From the NCBI GenBank assembly GCA_028285405.1, contig JANQPH010000033.1:1-64000 (forward strand): 64,000 nucleotides of DNA. Reading direction: 5' to 3'. Numbering within the stretch: position 1 is the stretch's first letter; each line of letters begins with the position of its first letter. This DNA is from Thermoleophilia bacterium. Lineage in GTDB: Bacteria > Actinomycetota > Thermoleophilia > Miltoncostaeales > Miltoncostaeaceae. Below are positions 16,798 to 25,686 of the stretch, piece after piece. The notes beneath the pieces were generated by a model, which saw only the letters and a list, made by a program, of their open reading frames with translations, did no database searches and was not told where the DNA came from. Made by a program: the position numbers and the translations under genes.

Positions 16798-17565
16798 ATG
16801 GCCGGCCACTCCACATCCACGAGCGCGATCGACGCCGCGTCCTCGACCGTCGCCCCCACCGCCGAGATCGCGGTCCGGACCGAGCGGCTCGGGGTCCGCT
16901 ATCCGGGAGGCGAGGAGCCCGCCCTCGAAGACGTCGAGCTGTGCATCCCCGTGGGGGCCCGCATCGCGGTGGTCGGCGCCAACGGCTCCGGGAAGTCCAC
17001 GCTGCTGAAGGTGCTCGCCGGGGTGATCACCCCCCAGCGCGGGTGGGCGCAGACGCTCGGCACGAGCCCCCGCAACGCACGTAGTCGCGTGGCGTACATG
17101 GCCCAGCGGGCCGAGGTGGACTGGTACTTCCCGATGAGCGTCCGCCAGCTGGCGATGACCGGGCGCCTGGCGAACCTGGGCTGGCGCCGGCGCGCGCGCC
17201 GGGTAGACCGCGAGATCGTCGAGCGCGAGCTGGCCCGCGTCGGCCTCGGCACGATGACCGACCGCCGCATCGCCGACCTGTCGGGGGGCCAGCGCCAGCG
17301 ACTGCTGCTGGCGCGCGCGCTGGTGCAGGAGCCGGACCTGCTGCTGCTCGACGAGCCGGACGCCGCGATGGACCGGCACGGGATCGAGCTGCTGGCCGAC
17401 GTGCTCGACGAGGCGCAGCGCAACGGAAGCACGGCGATCATCGCGACCCACGCGGCCGATCGGCTGGAGGGTCAGGTCGACGGCGCGCTCTACCTTTCGG
17501 ACGGGCGCGAGGTCAGCCCCGCACCGGGGAGCTTCCGCGGGCTGCGTGTGGGGAGGAGCCGATGA
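16798..17565 (+). CDS. Metal-ion ABC transporter ATP-binding protein (ZnuC/MntB-like)
   Basis: 255 residues. Walker A GANGSGKST is near residue 60, RVAYMAQRAEVDWYFPMSV is the Q-loop segment typical of Zn/Mn importers, the signature is LSGGQRQR, and Walker B is LLLLDEPDAAMD. It energises import through the permease encoded next (4-nt overlap). A Zur/Fur-like box sits just upstream. No binding-protein gene is adjacent, unlike the second importer at 30-34 kb. The first 25 residues are Ala/Ser/Thr-rich and may not be translated if a later start is used. Confidence 0.9.
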   Translation: MAGHSTSTSAIDAASSTVAPTAEIAVRTERLGVRYPGGEEPALEDVELCIPVGARIAVVGANGSGKSTLLKVLAGVITPQRGWAQTLGTSPRNARSRVAYMAQRAEVDWYFPMSVRQLAMTGRLANLGWRRRARRVDREIVERELARVGLGTMTDRRIADLSGGQRQRLLLARALVQEPDLLLLDEPDAAMDRHGIELLADVLDEAQRNGSTAIIATHAADRLEGQVDGALYLSDGREVSPAPGSFRGLRVGRSR

Positions 17566-18476
17566 ACGAGCTGCTCGTCGAGCCGTTCGAGCTGCAGTTC
17601 ATGCGCACCGCGCTGGCGGCGACGATGCTCGTCGCGATCGCCGCAGGCGCGGTCGGGGTCCACGTGGTGCTCCGGCGGATGGCCTTCGTCGGTCACGCAG
17701 TCGCGCACTCGATCCTGCCCGGGGTCGTCGTCGCCGTGCTCTGGGGCGGGGCGCTCGTGTTCGGGGCGCTCGTCGCGGGTGTCCTCGCCGCGGTCGTGAT
17801 CGGCCTGGTGAGCCTGCGCCACCGAGTCCGGGAGGACACGGCGATCGGGGTCGTGCTCTCGGGGATGTTCGCGCTCGGCGTGTTGCTGATGAGCCAGACG
17901 GGCGAGTTCCGCGATCTGAGCCACATCCTGTTCGGGAACATCCTGTCGGTCGCTCCGAGCGACCTGTGGGTGCTGGCGATCATGACCGCAGTGATCGTCG
18001 GCCTGCTCGCGCTCTTCCATCGCGAGCTGACCGTGAGCGCGGTCGACCCGACGCACGCCGCCGCGAGCGGGGTCCCCGTGGGCCTTGTCCGGATGGGCCT
18101 GCTCGTCCTGCTCGCGCCCACGATCGTGATCGGCGTCGACACCGTCGGCGTGATCCTCATGACCGCGATGCTCGTGACCCCCGCCGCGACCGCGGCCCTC
18201 CTCACGCGCCGGCTGGTGCCGATGATGGTCATCTCGGTGGGGATCGGCATGGTGAGCGGCGTGACCGGCCTGCTCGTCAGCTACCACGTCGGTGGCTCGA
18301 GTGGCGCGGCGATCGTGCTGGTCGCGACGGGCCTCTTCGCCGTCGCGTGGGTGGGACGGACCCTCGCCGAAGCGGTCGGCGGGCGGACCCTCAGCTCCCG
18401 GGCGAACGAAGCAGATGCGCCCGCCGATAGCGGATCGCCCGCTTCACCTTCGCGCGATCGTGCCCCTGCTCGATGA
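17562..18476 (+). CDS. Metal-ion ABC transporter permease (ABC-3 family, ZnuB-like)
   Basis: 304 residues with eight or so membrane segments and ABC-3 landmarks: GHAVAHSILPG, DTAIGVVLSGMFALGV, and GVILMTAMLVTPAATAALLTRR. ATG overlaps the ATPase stop. The last 28 residues are Ser/Pro/Arg-rich, outside the family fold, and the coding region overlaps the convergent CtaG-like gene by 86 bp. The partner solute-binding protein must be encoded elsewhere, or the system borrows the one at 30339. Confidence 0.9.
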   Translation: MNELLVEPFELQFMRTALAATMLVAIAAGAVGVHVVLRRMAFVGHAVAHSILPGVVVAVLWGGALVFGALVAGVLAAVVIGLVSLRHRVREDTAIGVVLSGMFALGVLLMSQTGEFRDLSHILFGNILSVAPSDLWVLAIMTAVIVGLLALFHRELTVSAVDPTHAAASGVPVGLVRMGLLVLLAPTIVIGVDTVGVILMTAMLVTPAATAALLTRRLVPMMVISVGIGMVSGVTGLLVSYHVGGSSGAAIVLVATGLFAVAWVGRTLAEAVGGRTLSSRANEADAPADSGSPASPSRDRAPAR

Positions 18477-19272
18477 GCTCCTGTGACAGCTCGCTCTCGC
18501 GGGCGAGTCGGAAGAACAGCGCGACCATGGTTCCTCCGACGATGACCAGCATCGCGACCATCATCGCCGTTCCCCCGTTCGCCTGGTCGCCGACGGCCGA
18601 GATGCCCCACAGCGCCGCGCCCTCCTCGTGGGTCGGATAGAAGGGCGTCCCCGCGAACCAGTAGACGTTCGAGATCAGGAGGCCCCCGAACCAGATCCCG
18701 CCGAGGTAGACGAGCCGGGGTCCGGTGCCGAACCACTCGGGCGCCGGCAGCACCTCGACGATCGGCGACCACAGGGCCAGGCCGGAGGCGAAGAAGGTCA
18801 CGTGGGCGAGGGCATGCAGGAGCTCGTCGTCCAGCTGGAGCTCGTACATGGGCGGGAAGAGCCAGAACACCGTGAGCGCGAACCACAGCGGCAGCGCGAC
18901 GAGCGGATGCGAGAGGATCCGCAGCCGCTGCACCGACTTGTATGCCAGCAGCGGACGCAGGACCGCCCCCGTCAGGCCGAGCAGGACGAGCGGGGCGGCG
19001 ACCTCGGTCAGGATCAGGTGCTGGACCATGTGGACCCCGAAGAGGGTCTCGGCGAGGGCATCGAGCGGGCTCATCACCGACAGTCCCAGGCAGGCCAGGC
19101 CGGCGCCGTAGCTCACGATCCGCCAGCGCCCGACGCGCGCGATCCCCACCTGGCGCACCCGGATGGCGTAGAGCACCGCCGCGATCGAGATCATGGCCAG
19201 CACGTAAGGATCGAGGGCCCACGCCCCCATCCACTCGTCGGGTCCCACGAGCGCCGTCACACCGGTGAGCAC
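18391..19272 (-). CDS. CtaG/Caa3-type cytochrome c oxidase assembly family membrane protein
   Basis: 293 residues from GTG 19272, with about seven membrane helices. Histidine-rich landmarks of the caa3_CtaG family are present: GVHMVQHLILTEVAAPL, LLHALAHVTFFASGL, and PFYPTHEEGAALWG. Relatives help insert copper in caa3 oxidase. No oxidase genes are in the window. GTG 19272 is preferred: a longer start at 19353 would overlap the divergent methyltransferase start at 19343, and TACGAT lies 8-13 bases upstream of 19272 as a leaderless-type -10. The 3' end overlaps the metal permease gene by 86 bp tail to tail. Confidence 0.85.
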   Translation of the reverse strand: MLTGVTALVGPDEWMGAWALDPYVLAMISIAAVLYAIRVRQVGIARVGRWRIVSYGAGLACLGLSVMSPLDALAETLFGVHMVQHLILTEVAAPLVLLGLTGAVLRPLLAYKSVQRLRILSHPLVALPLWFALTVFWLFPPMYELQLDDELLHALAHVTFFASGLALWSPIVEVLPAPEWFGTGPRLVYLGGIWFGGLLISNVYWFAGTPFYPTHEEGAALWGISAVGDQANGGTAMMVAMLVIVGGTMVALFFRLARESELSQELIEQGHDRAKVKRAIRYRRAHLLRSPGS

Positions 19273-19342
19273 GCGCCAATCGTAGGGCCGATCCGGCGCG
19301 CGGAGCCAGGGACGAGCGCCCCTGCTGGCGAATGAGTGGACG

Positions 19343-20248
19343 ATGCCAGCCACCTACCGAGGCGCCCCGCGCCTGACGAGCGCGGCGCCGCGCACCTGGC
19401 CGCCGCCACACGACCTGCTGGTGCAGGGCGAGAGCCTCGACGTCATGCGCACGTTCGCGAGCGGGATCTTCGAGCTCGTCTACGCCGACCCCCCGTTCGG
19501 AACGGGCCGGGATCAGGTGCGACGGACGGTCAAGGCGCGCTCGGCGCCCGACGGGCGACCCGGCTTTGGCGGGCGGCCCTACGCCCTCGAGACCGTCGGC
19601 GAGACTCGCTACTCGGACGACATCGCCGACTACCCGGCGTTCATCGGCCCGCGGATCGAGGAGATGCGCCGGTTGCTGTCGTCGACGGGGACGCTCTACC
19701 TGCACCTGGACTGGCGCCAGAGCCACCGGACGAAGCTCCTCCTGGATGAGGTCTTCGGCGAGGAGTGCTTCCTGAACGAGATCGTCTGGGCCTACGACTT
19801 CGGCGGCCGCTCCACCCGGCGCTGGCCCGCCAAGCACGACACGATCCTCGTCTACGTGAAGGACCCGAGCCGGTACCACTTCGACGCGGCCGCGGTCGAC
19901 CGCGAGCCGTACATGGCGCCGGGGCTGGTCGGCCCCGAGAAGGCGGCCCGCGGGAAGCTGCCCACCGACGTCTGGTGGCACACCATCGTGCCGACGAACG
20001 GGCACGAGAAGACCGGCTACCCGACGCAGAAGCCAGAGGGGATCGTGCGAAGGATGGTCAGCGCGTCGACCAGACCCGGCGGATGGTGCCTGGATCCCTT
20101 CGCCGGCAGCGGCACGCTCGGCGCCGTCGCGCGCTCGCTCGGCAGACCCTTCGTGATGATCGACCAGAACCCCGAGGCCATCAGGGTCGCGGCCAGCAGG
20201 GTGGGTGCCACCTCGACCCGCCGGCGCTCCGCGACCGCAGTTGCTTAA
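19343..20248 (+). CDS. Site-specific DNA methyltransferase (beta-class, probably N6-adenine)
   Basis: 301 residues. Catalytic motif [10 protein letters not shown] is near residue 47, and the SAM-binding motif I DPFAGSGT is near residue 255, with [12 protein letters not shown] just before it. This order (IV, target region, I) defines the beta class that includes type III Mod and CcrM-like enzymes. No restriction or helicase gene is adjacent, so it is solitary and may serve epigenetic regulation rather than defence. Target sequence unknown. Upstream lies a 70-bp divergent region shared with the CtaG-like gene. Confidence 0.9.
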   Translation: MPATYRGAPRLTSAAPRTWPPPHDLLVQGESLDVMRTFASGIFELVYADPPFGTGRDQVRRTVKARSAPDGRPGFGGRPYALETVGETRYSDDIADYPAFIGPRIEEMRRLLSSTGTLYLHLDWRQSHRTKLLLDEVFGEECFLNEIVWAYDFGGRSTRRWPAKHDTILVYVKDPSRYHFDAAAVDREPYMAPGLVGPEKAARGKLPTDVWWHTIVPTNGHEKTGYPTQKPEGIVRRMVSASTRPGGWCLDPFAGSGTLGAVARSLGRPFVMIDQNPEAIRVAASRVGATSTRRRSATAVA

Positions 20249-20352
20249 TCGCTGAGCCTCGGGCGCCGATCGTAACCGTGTACGCCGGGCGTCCCGGGTG
20301 TGCGCGACAATCGCCCCTCTCGCCCGACCCCCCGAACACGAGGTTCGCGCGC

Positions 20353-22002
20353 ATGGCGACCACAGACCCCGTTCCGCAGCTGACCGACCGTCCCGAGTGG
20401 AAGGCGCTCCAGGCGCACCATGCCGAGATCCAGGATCGGCACCTCCGCGCCCTGTTCGCCGAGGATCCGGGGCGCGGCGAGCGGATGAACCTCTCGGCGG
20501 CCGGCCTCTACCTCGACTACTCCAAGAACCGCCTGACCGACGAGACGATCGGGCTCCTGGTGCAGCTGGCCGAGGCCTGTGGCGTCACCGACGGGCGGGA
20601 CGCGATGTTCGCCGGCGAGCGCATCAACATCACCGAGAACCGGGCCGTGCTCCACACCGCCCTGCGCGCGCCCAAGGGCGCGTCGGTGATGCTCGACGGC
20701 AAGAACGTCGTGGACGACGTGCACGAGGTGCTCGACCGCATGAAGGCGTTTGCCGCGAGCGTGCGGGACGGCAGCTGGACCGGCCACACGGGCAAGCGCA
20801 TCACGACCGTCATCAACATCGGGATTGGTGGCTCCGACTTGGGCCCGTCGATGGTCTGGGATGCCCTGAGCCCCTTCGGCGACCACGTCGTCGAGTGCCG
20901 CTACGTGTCCAACGTCGACTCGGTCGACTTCGTCGAGAAGACCCGTGGGCTCGACCCGGCGCAGACGCTCTTCGTGATCGCCTCCAAGACCTTCACGACG
21001 CTCGAGACCCTGGCCAACGCGCACACGGCACGCGACTGGATCACGAACGCGCTCGGTGACGAGGCGACGCCGAAGCACTTCGTGGCCGTGTCGACGAACG
21101 CGGACGAGGTCGCCAAGTTCGGGATCGACACCAAGAACATGTTCGGCTTCTGGGATTGGGTCGGGGGCAGGTACTCGGTCGACTCCGCGGTCGGGCTCTC
21201 GACGATGGTCGGGATCGGCCCCGACCACTTCGACGAGCTGCTCGCGGGATTCCGCGAGATGGACGACCACTTCCGCGAGGCCCCGCTGGCCGAGAACATG
21301 CCCGCGCTGTTGGGCCTGATCGGCGTCTGGTACTCGAACTTCTTCGGCGCCGAGACCGTCGCGATCCTGCCCTACGCGCAGTACCTGGACCGGCTGTCCG
21401 CGTACTTCCAGCAGCTCGACATGGAGAGCGACGGCAAGTCGGTCCGCCGGGACGGCACGCCGATCACCGACTACTCGACCGGCCCGATCGTCTGGGGTCA
21501 GCCGGGCACGAACGGCCAGCACGCCTACTACCAGCTCATCCACCAGGGAACGCGTCTGATCCCGGCCGACTTCATCGGGTTCGCGTACTCGAACGCCCCG
21601 CTCGGCGACCACCCGGACCTGCTCATGAGCAACTTCTTCGCGCAGCCCGAGGCGCTGGCGTTCGGCAAGACCGCGGAGCAGGTCGCCGCCGAAGGGGTGC
21701 CGGCCGAGCAGGTTCCGCATCGCACGTTCAACGGCAATCACCCGACGAACTCGATCCTCGCCGAGCGCCTCACGCCGCGCACCCTCGGCAACATCATCGC
21801 GCTCTACGAGCACAAGATCTTCACCCAGGGCTGGATCTGGGACATCAACTCGTTCGACCAGTGGGGGGTCGAGCTGGGCAAGGTGCTCGCCAAGCGGATC
21901 ATCCCCGAGCTCGAGGCGACCGAGGCGCCGCACCTGGCGCACGACTCGTCGACGTCGACGCTGATCCGCAAGTACCGGGAGATGTTGGGCCGCCCGGTCT
22001 AA
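20353..22002 (+). CDS. pgi: Glucose-6-phosphate isomerase
   Basis: 549 residues with the complete long-form bacterial GPI pattern: [46 protein letters not shown], the signature region around [14 protein letters not shown], and a C-terminal [10 protein letters not shown]. It interconverts glucose-6-phosphate and fructose-6-phosphate. ATG 20353 fits the family N-terminus ([13 protein letters not shown]); the ribosome site is weak. It stands 104 bp after the methyltransferase gene and may have its own promoter. Confidence 0.97.
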   Translation: MATTDPVPQLTDRPEWKALQAHHAEIQDRHLRALFAEDPGRGERMNLSAAGLYLDYSKNRLTDETIGLLVQLAEACGVTDGRDAMFAGERINITENRAVLHTALRAPKGASVMLDGKNVVDDVHEVLDRMKAFAASVRDGSWTGHTGKRITTVINIGIGGSDLGPSMVWDALSPFGDHVVECRYVSNVDSVDFVEKTRGLDPAQTLFVIASKTFTTLETLANAHTARDWITNALGDEATPKHFVAVSTNADEVAKFGIDTKNMFGFWDWVGGRYSVDSAVGLSTMVGIGPDHFDELLAGFREMDDHFREAPLAENMPALLGLIGVWYSNFFGAETVAILPYAQYLDRLSAYFQQLDMESDGKSVRRDGTPITDYSTGPIVWGQPGTNGQHAYYQLIHQGTRLIPADFIGFAYSNAPLGDHPDLLMSNFFAQPEALAFGKTAEQVAAEGVPAEQVPHRTFNGNHPTNSILAERLTPRTLGNIIALYEHKIFTQGWIWDINSFDQWGVELGKVLAKRIIPELEATEAPHLAHDSSTSTLIRKYREMLGRPV

Positions 22003-22011
22003 CCTTGGTCC

Positions 22012-22626
22012 GTGGACCCGGACGCCGAGGACCATTACGCCGCCCTCGGCGTCCGCGACGACGCCCCCGCCGAGCAGATCGAGGACGCGTGGAAGTTCGG
22101 GGTCCTCGCGTTCCATCCCGACCGGTTCCGGGCGGGTGAGCAGCGCGAGCGCGCCGAGCGCATCACGAAGCGCCTCAACTCGGCCTGGCAGACGCTGGGC
22201 GATCCGGTCGCCCGCGCGCGGTACGACCGAACGCGCCGCAACGGCAAGAGCGATGCCCCGCCCAAGGTCGTCGCGACACGCTCGATCCCCTGCCCCACCT
22301 GCTCGACGGTCGGCCGCATCCCGGACAACGGCGGGCGTCAGACCGAGGTCCGCTGCTCGGCCTGCGGGGAGCGCTTTGCGGTCATCATCGGCGCGCACCT
22401 GCTGGACCGCCCCCGCCTGAGCGGCCCGATGTGGCGGCTGCGCTTCACGGCGCCGCTCCGATCCGACGACGGCCGCATCCGCGAGCAGGTCTTCCGGAAG
22501 ATGCCCCAGGAGCTGTCGCTCGCGACCGGAGAGACGGTCTCGGTCGTGTTCGCGCCCAAGGGGACACGACCGCGGTATCTGATCCGCCACGCGCCCGGTC
22601 TGGACATGGGGTGGCGGGTCGACTGA
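22012..22626 (+). CDS. J-domain protein with a zinc-ribbon
   Basis: 204 residues. An N-terminal J domain contains HPD at 35-37 and the usual YAALGV opening and ARARYDRTR end. A four-cysteine ribbon follows (CPTC and CSAC about 25 residues apart), then an unassigned domain of about 80 residues. HPD proteins stimulate DnaK ATPase; the client is unknown. GTG 22012 is 9 bp after pgi, so they are probably one operon. It lacks the Gly/Phe region of true DnaJ. Confidence 0.8.
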   Translation: MDPDAEDHYAALGVRDDAPAEQIEDAWKFGVLAFHPDRFRAGEQRERAERITKRLNSAWQTLGDPVARARYDRTRRNGKSDAPPKVVATRSIPCPTCSTVGRIPDNGGRQTEVRCSACGERFAVIIGAHLLDRPRLSGPMWRLRFTAPLRSDDGRIREQVFRKMPQELSLATGETVSVVFAPKGTRPRYLIRHAPGLDMGWRVD

Positions 22627-22694
22627 GACAGGCGGCGAGCCGGCCGAGGCCGGGGGGCGGATACACTCGGGCCGCCAACGAAAGCGAGGGAGTG

Positions 22695-23144
22695 GTGGGA
22701 ACAAACGACGACGCTGACATCGGCCCGATCGACTTTCTTCTCGTCGAGTTCCCCGGCAGCCAGTTCAAGGGCGAGATCGCGCCCGAGCTGGCCCGGCTGG
22801 TGGACCAGGGTCTGATTCGTTTGCTCGAGCTCATGCTGATCAGCAAGGCCGATGACGGAAGCGTCATGGCGATCGACGCGGCCGACATCGACCGACCGGA
22901 GCTCGCCGCCTTGGCGCCGCTCGCGGCCGGCACGCTCGGCGTCGTGAGCGACGAGGACATCGCCCTCGCGGCCGAGGCGCTCGAGCCGGGAAGCAGCGCC
23001 GGCCTGCTCGTCTGGGAGAACCTCTGGGCGATCCCGACGGTGAACGCCATTCGCCGCGCCGGTGGCCAGCTGGTCGCCACGGGCCGCATCCCCGCGCAGG
23101 ACCTGATCGAAGCCCTCGAGGCGGCAGACGCCGCCGGCGCCTGA
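22695..23144 (+). CDS. DUF6325-type small protein
   Basis: 149 residues. The pattern GPIDFLLVEFPGSQFKGEIA, LVDQGLIRLLELMLISK, and ALEPGSSAGLLVWENLWA matches a small actinobacterial family annotated DUF6325, related to DUF1269, of unknown function. It is commonly next to SHOCT-domain genes, as here. Two in-frame GTG codons (22692, 22695) follow GAGGGA; the second has the better spacing. No signal peptide or full membrane span is seen. Confidence 0.75.
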   Translation: MGTNDDADIGPIDFLLVEFPGSQFKGEIAPELARLVDQGLIRLLELMLISKADDGSVMAIDAADIDRPELAALAPLAAGTLGVVSDEDIALAAEALEPGSSAGLLVWENLWAIPTVNAIRRAGGQLVATGRIPAQDLIEALEAADAAGA

Positions 23145-23158
23145 GAGGAGAGCGAGAG

Positions 23159-23464
23159 ATGCCACTTCTTCGTACCGTTGGACGGACCGCGGTCATCGCG
23201 GGTACGGCGTCGGCCGTGAACGGTCGCGTCTCGCGGCGCCAGCAGCGTCGCTGGTCCGAGCAGGAGGCCAAGGACGCCGCCTACCAGCAGCAACAGCAGC
23301 AGGCCGCTCAGCAGCAGGCCGCCGCCCAGGCCCCCCCGCCCGCGGAGGGGTCCAGCATGGACGACAAGGTCAAGGCCCTCCAGCAGCTCGCCGAGCTGAA
23401 GGAGCAGGGCATCCTCACCGAAGAGGAGTTCGCCGCCCAGAAGGCCCAGATCCTGGCCTCCTGA
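23159..23464 (+). CDS. SHOCT-domain small protein with a poly-Gln linker
   Basis: 101 residues. The C-terminal 30 residues (DKVKALQQLAELKEQGILTE and the following EEFAAQKAQIL) form a SHOCT helix-turn-helix segment, an oligomerisation-type module. The middle is a Gln/Ala-rich linker (about residues 40-60), and the N-terminus is hydrophobic then basic. Paired with DUF6325 14 bp upstream, it is probably co-transcribed. Function unknown; the pair is often envelope- or stress-associated in actinobacteria. Confidence 0.85.
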   Translation: MPLLRTVGRTAVIAGTASAVNGRVSRRQQRRWSEQEAKDAAYQQQQQQAAQQQAAAQAPPPAEGSSMDDKVKALQQLAELKEQGILTEEEFAAQKAQILAS

Positions 23465-23485
23465 CCGCGAGCGGCGCCGGCGGCG

Positions 23486-24133
23486 CTAGTCGCCCTGGCG
23501 CCGCTTCGCGAACCGGTGCAGCTCGGCCAGCTGGCGCATCAGCGCCGGATAGTCGGCGGCCGGCGGCGGTGGCGGCGCACCGAGCTCGGCGGCGAGCTCG
23601 GTGACCCACGTGTTGGTCGCCTCGGTCGGAGCGGCATCGTCGCCGACGATGGCCTGCTCGTAGACGTAGCCTCCGAGCGCCCGGAGCTCGGCCAGGATCT
23701 CGTGCAGGGGGCGCGCCTCGCGCTGCTTGGGCCTGGCCCGGCTTCCCCTGACCCGTGGCCGGCGGCCGCGGCCGTCCCTGGTGGTCGGTGGACCGGTGGG
23801 CGCCGACGGAGCGACCGCGCCCGGCGTGAGCTCGACACCGAGCAGCGTGCCGTCGCCGTTTGGCGCGGCGTGCGCGATCACGCCCCCGAGCTCGTGCCAT
23901 CCGGCCTCGGGCAGGTTCAGACGGACGCTGACCTCGCGCCCGACCTCGGGCCCCGCGCCGCGAAGGGCGACGCCGAGTCCCGCCTCGCTCGAGTCGGTCG
24001 TCACACCCATCACCCGGCGACCGGACCACTCGACGAGCACGCCGAGCTCGGTCGGGATTCTGGGATGTGCCCGCCGCTCGTCTTGTGGATCGGGCGGCAG
24101 CGTGCTCGGGCTCGTGTACGTCTCGTGCGCCAT
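23486..24133 (-). CDS. PilZ-domain protein (putative c-di-GMP receptor)
   Basis: 215 residues from ATG 24133 (a GTG at 24157 is possible). A PilZ domain near the N-terminus has both ligand motifs: RAHPR (RxxxR) and DSSEAG (D/NxSxxG). After a basic Pro/Arg-rich linker, a C-terminal helical part (about 70 residues) has no family I recognise. It would bind c-di-GMP and signal to an unknown partner. Convergent with the SHOCT gene, 21 bp apart. Confidence 0.8.
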   Translation of the reverse strand: MAHETYTSPSTLPPDPQDERRAHPRIPTELGVLVEWSGRRVMGVTTDSSEAGLGVALRGAGPEVGREVSVRLNLPEAGWHELGGVIAHAAPNGDGTLLGVELTPGAVAPSAPTGPPTTRDGRGRRPRVRGSRARPKQREARPLHEILAELRALGGYVYEQAIVGDDAAPTEATNTWVTELAAELGAPPPPPAADYPALMRQLAELHRFAKRRQGD

Positions 24134-24218
24134 GGTCTCCGCCGTGGATCCTGCCACGGTGTCGCAACTGCACCAAACCTACAGGCGGCTCAGGTGCGCG
24201 CGGACGCCCGCCCGGCCG

Positions 24219-24446
24219 CTACTTCTCGCGATACGTGATGCGTCCGCGCGTCAGGTCGTACGGGGAGAGCTCGACCTTCACCCGGTCCCCGGGATTGATG
24301 CGAATCCGAAAGCGCCGCATCTTCCCGGACATGTGAGCGAGGACCTCGTGGCCGTTGTCGAGGATCACCTTGAACATGGTGTTGGGGAGGGCCTCGGTCA
24401 CCTCGCCCTCGACCTCGATCGCCTCTTCTTTCTCTTTCTGCGCCAC
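24219..24446 (-). CDS. infA: Translation initiation factor IF-1
   Basis: 75 residues from a GTG preceded by AGAGGGG. The OB-fold sequence is standard: [60 protein letters not shown]. It binds the A site of the 30S subunit during initiation. It is not next to the usual rpmJ-rpsM cluster but alone, between PilZ and Lin0512 genes. A longer reading frame upstream has no homology. Confidence 0.96.
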   Translation of the reverse strand: MAQKEKEEAIEVEGEVTEALPNTMFKVILDNGHEVLAHMSGKMRRFRIRINPGDRVKVELSPYDLTRGRITYREK

Positions 24447-24544
24447 GGAGCCCCTCTTCGTGAGCGGGCCGATCCTAACCCACGTCACGCCGATTCCCGC
24501 ACCATCAGCACGGCCGGCGCGCTCCCGGCGCTACGATCGCCGCT

Positions 24545-24931
24545 GTGACGGGGGAGCAGACGGGCGGCGGCCACATGCCGCCGGACGAGCGGCCGGCGTT
24601 CCTCGAGATGGGGATCGGCGTCGACCTGTTCGGCGAGGACCAGACGAAGGCCGCCCGGCGGGCGGTGCGCGAGGCGATCGGACGAACCAGTCTTCCGGGA
24701 TTGCGGCATCTGGTCCCGAGCGGCGAGCGGGACGACATGCAGGTCGCCGTCACCGTTGCGGTCCCCGAGCCCTCGCGGGTCGACGGTGCCGCGGTGGCCG
24801 GTGAGTTCCCCTACGGGCAGGTCCACGTGAACGCGATCGAGGGCGGCATGCGTGCCCCGAACGGAAGCGGCGAGGGCGACGGCCGCGACCACCTGATCAT
24901 CGCGGTCGCGCTCGTCGCGGTCGGCTGGTGA
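24545..24931 (+). CDS. Lin0512-family protein
   Basis: 128 residues with the family pattern FLEMGIGVDLFGEDQTKAAR, RAVREAIGRTSLPGL and VHVNAIEGGM. Lin0512 proteins are small, ring-forming-like and of unknown function. GTG 24545 gives a 14-residue lead before homology; ATG 24575 is an alternative. Its stop overlaps the GTG of the following ABC ATPase gene by 4 nt, which ties it to that transporter, an association I cannot explain. Confidence 0.8.
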   Translation: MTGEQTGGGHMPPDERPAFLEMGIGVDLFGEDQTKAARRAVREAIGRTSLPGLRHLVPSGERDDMQVAVTVAVPEPSRVDGAAVAGEFPYGQVHVNAIEGGMRAPNGSGEGDGRDHLIIAVALVAVGW

Positions 24932-25686
24932 GCGCGGACGCTCGCGCGGCGGAATCGACCCCGGCGCTCCGGTGTCGCGGCGTCCACAAGCGGTTCCCCC
25001 ACGACGTGATCGCGCTCGACGGTCTCGACCTCGAGGTCCCGGCCGGGTCGTTCTTCGGGCTGCTCGGCCCGAACGGTGCCGGCAAGACCACGCTGATCCG
25101 AAGCGTGGTCGGGCTGAACGAGCCGGACGCGGGCGAGATCGCGGTCTTCGGGCACAACGCCCTCGGGCCCGGCGGCGCCCCGACGCGCAGGATCGTCGGA
25201 TACGCCCCGCAGGAGATCGCGCTCGACAAGTTCGTCCAGGTCCAGCAGCTGCTCGAGCTGCACGGCCGGTACTTCGGCCTGGAGCGACGGGACGCCCGCG
25301 ACCGCGCCGCGGAGATGCTCGAGCAGTTCGATCTCACCAACAAGGCCCGTGCCTACGCCAATCGGCTCTCTGGCGGCATGCGACGCCGGCTGCTGCTGGC
25401 GCGGGCGCTCCTGCACCGCCCCCGGCTCGTGATCCTCGACGAGCCGACGGCCGGCGTCGACATCGAGCTGCGACAGGACCTGTGGAGCTACATCCGCCGG
25501 CTCCACGCGGACGGGACGACGATCCTGCTCACGACCCACTACCTGGACGAGGCGGACGAGCTGTGCGAGCAGGTCGCGTTCATCCGCGACGGCCGGATCG
25601 CGGCCGAGGGCGAGCCGGACCAGCTGCGGGAGCGATTCGGCGCCCCCCGACTCGAGGACGTCTACCTGCAGCTCGTCGGACGTTGA
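24928..25686 (+). CDS. ABC-2-type transporter ATP-binding protein
   Basis: 252 residues. Walker A GPNGAGKTT is near residue 50, the signature LSGGMRRRL, and Walker B LVILDEPTAGVD. The sequence is of the YadG/CcmA-like exporter group without the long DrrA tail. The GTG start overlaps the Lin0512 stop, and the stop overlaps the permease TTG, so three genes are coupled. The exported substrate is unknown. Confidence 0.9.
   Translation: MSADARAAESTPALRCRGVHKRFPHDVIALDGLDLEVPAGSFFGLLGPNGAGKTTLIRSVVGLNEPDAGEIAVFGHNALGPGGAPTRRIVGYAPQEIALDKFVQVQQLLELHGRYFGLERRDARDRAAEMLEQFDLTNKARAYANRLSGGMRRRLLLARALLHRPRLVILDEPTAGVDIELRQDLWSYIRRLHADGTTILLTTHYLDEADELCEQVAFIRDGRIAAEGEPDQLRERFGAPRLEDVYLQLVGR

Noticed and set aside
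20245-22704. An 819-codon open frame on the minus strand across pgi and the J-domain gene
   Set aside because: It is antisense to pgi, which is unmistakable; the translation is Arg/Val/Gly/Asp-rich without any family pattern, as expected from high-GC antisense frames.
23465-23485. Strong terminator between the SHOCT and PilZ genes
   Set aside because: The GC-rich inverted words there pair only imperfectly, so I did not list it.
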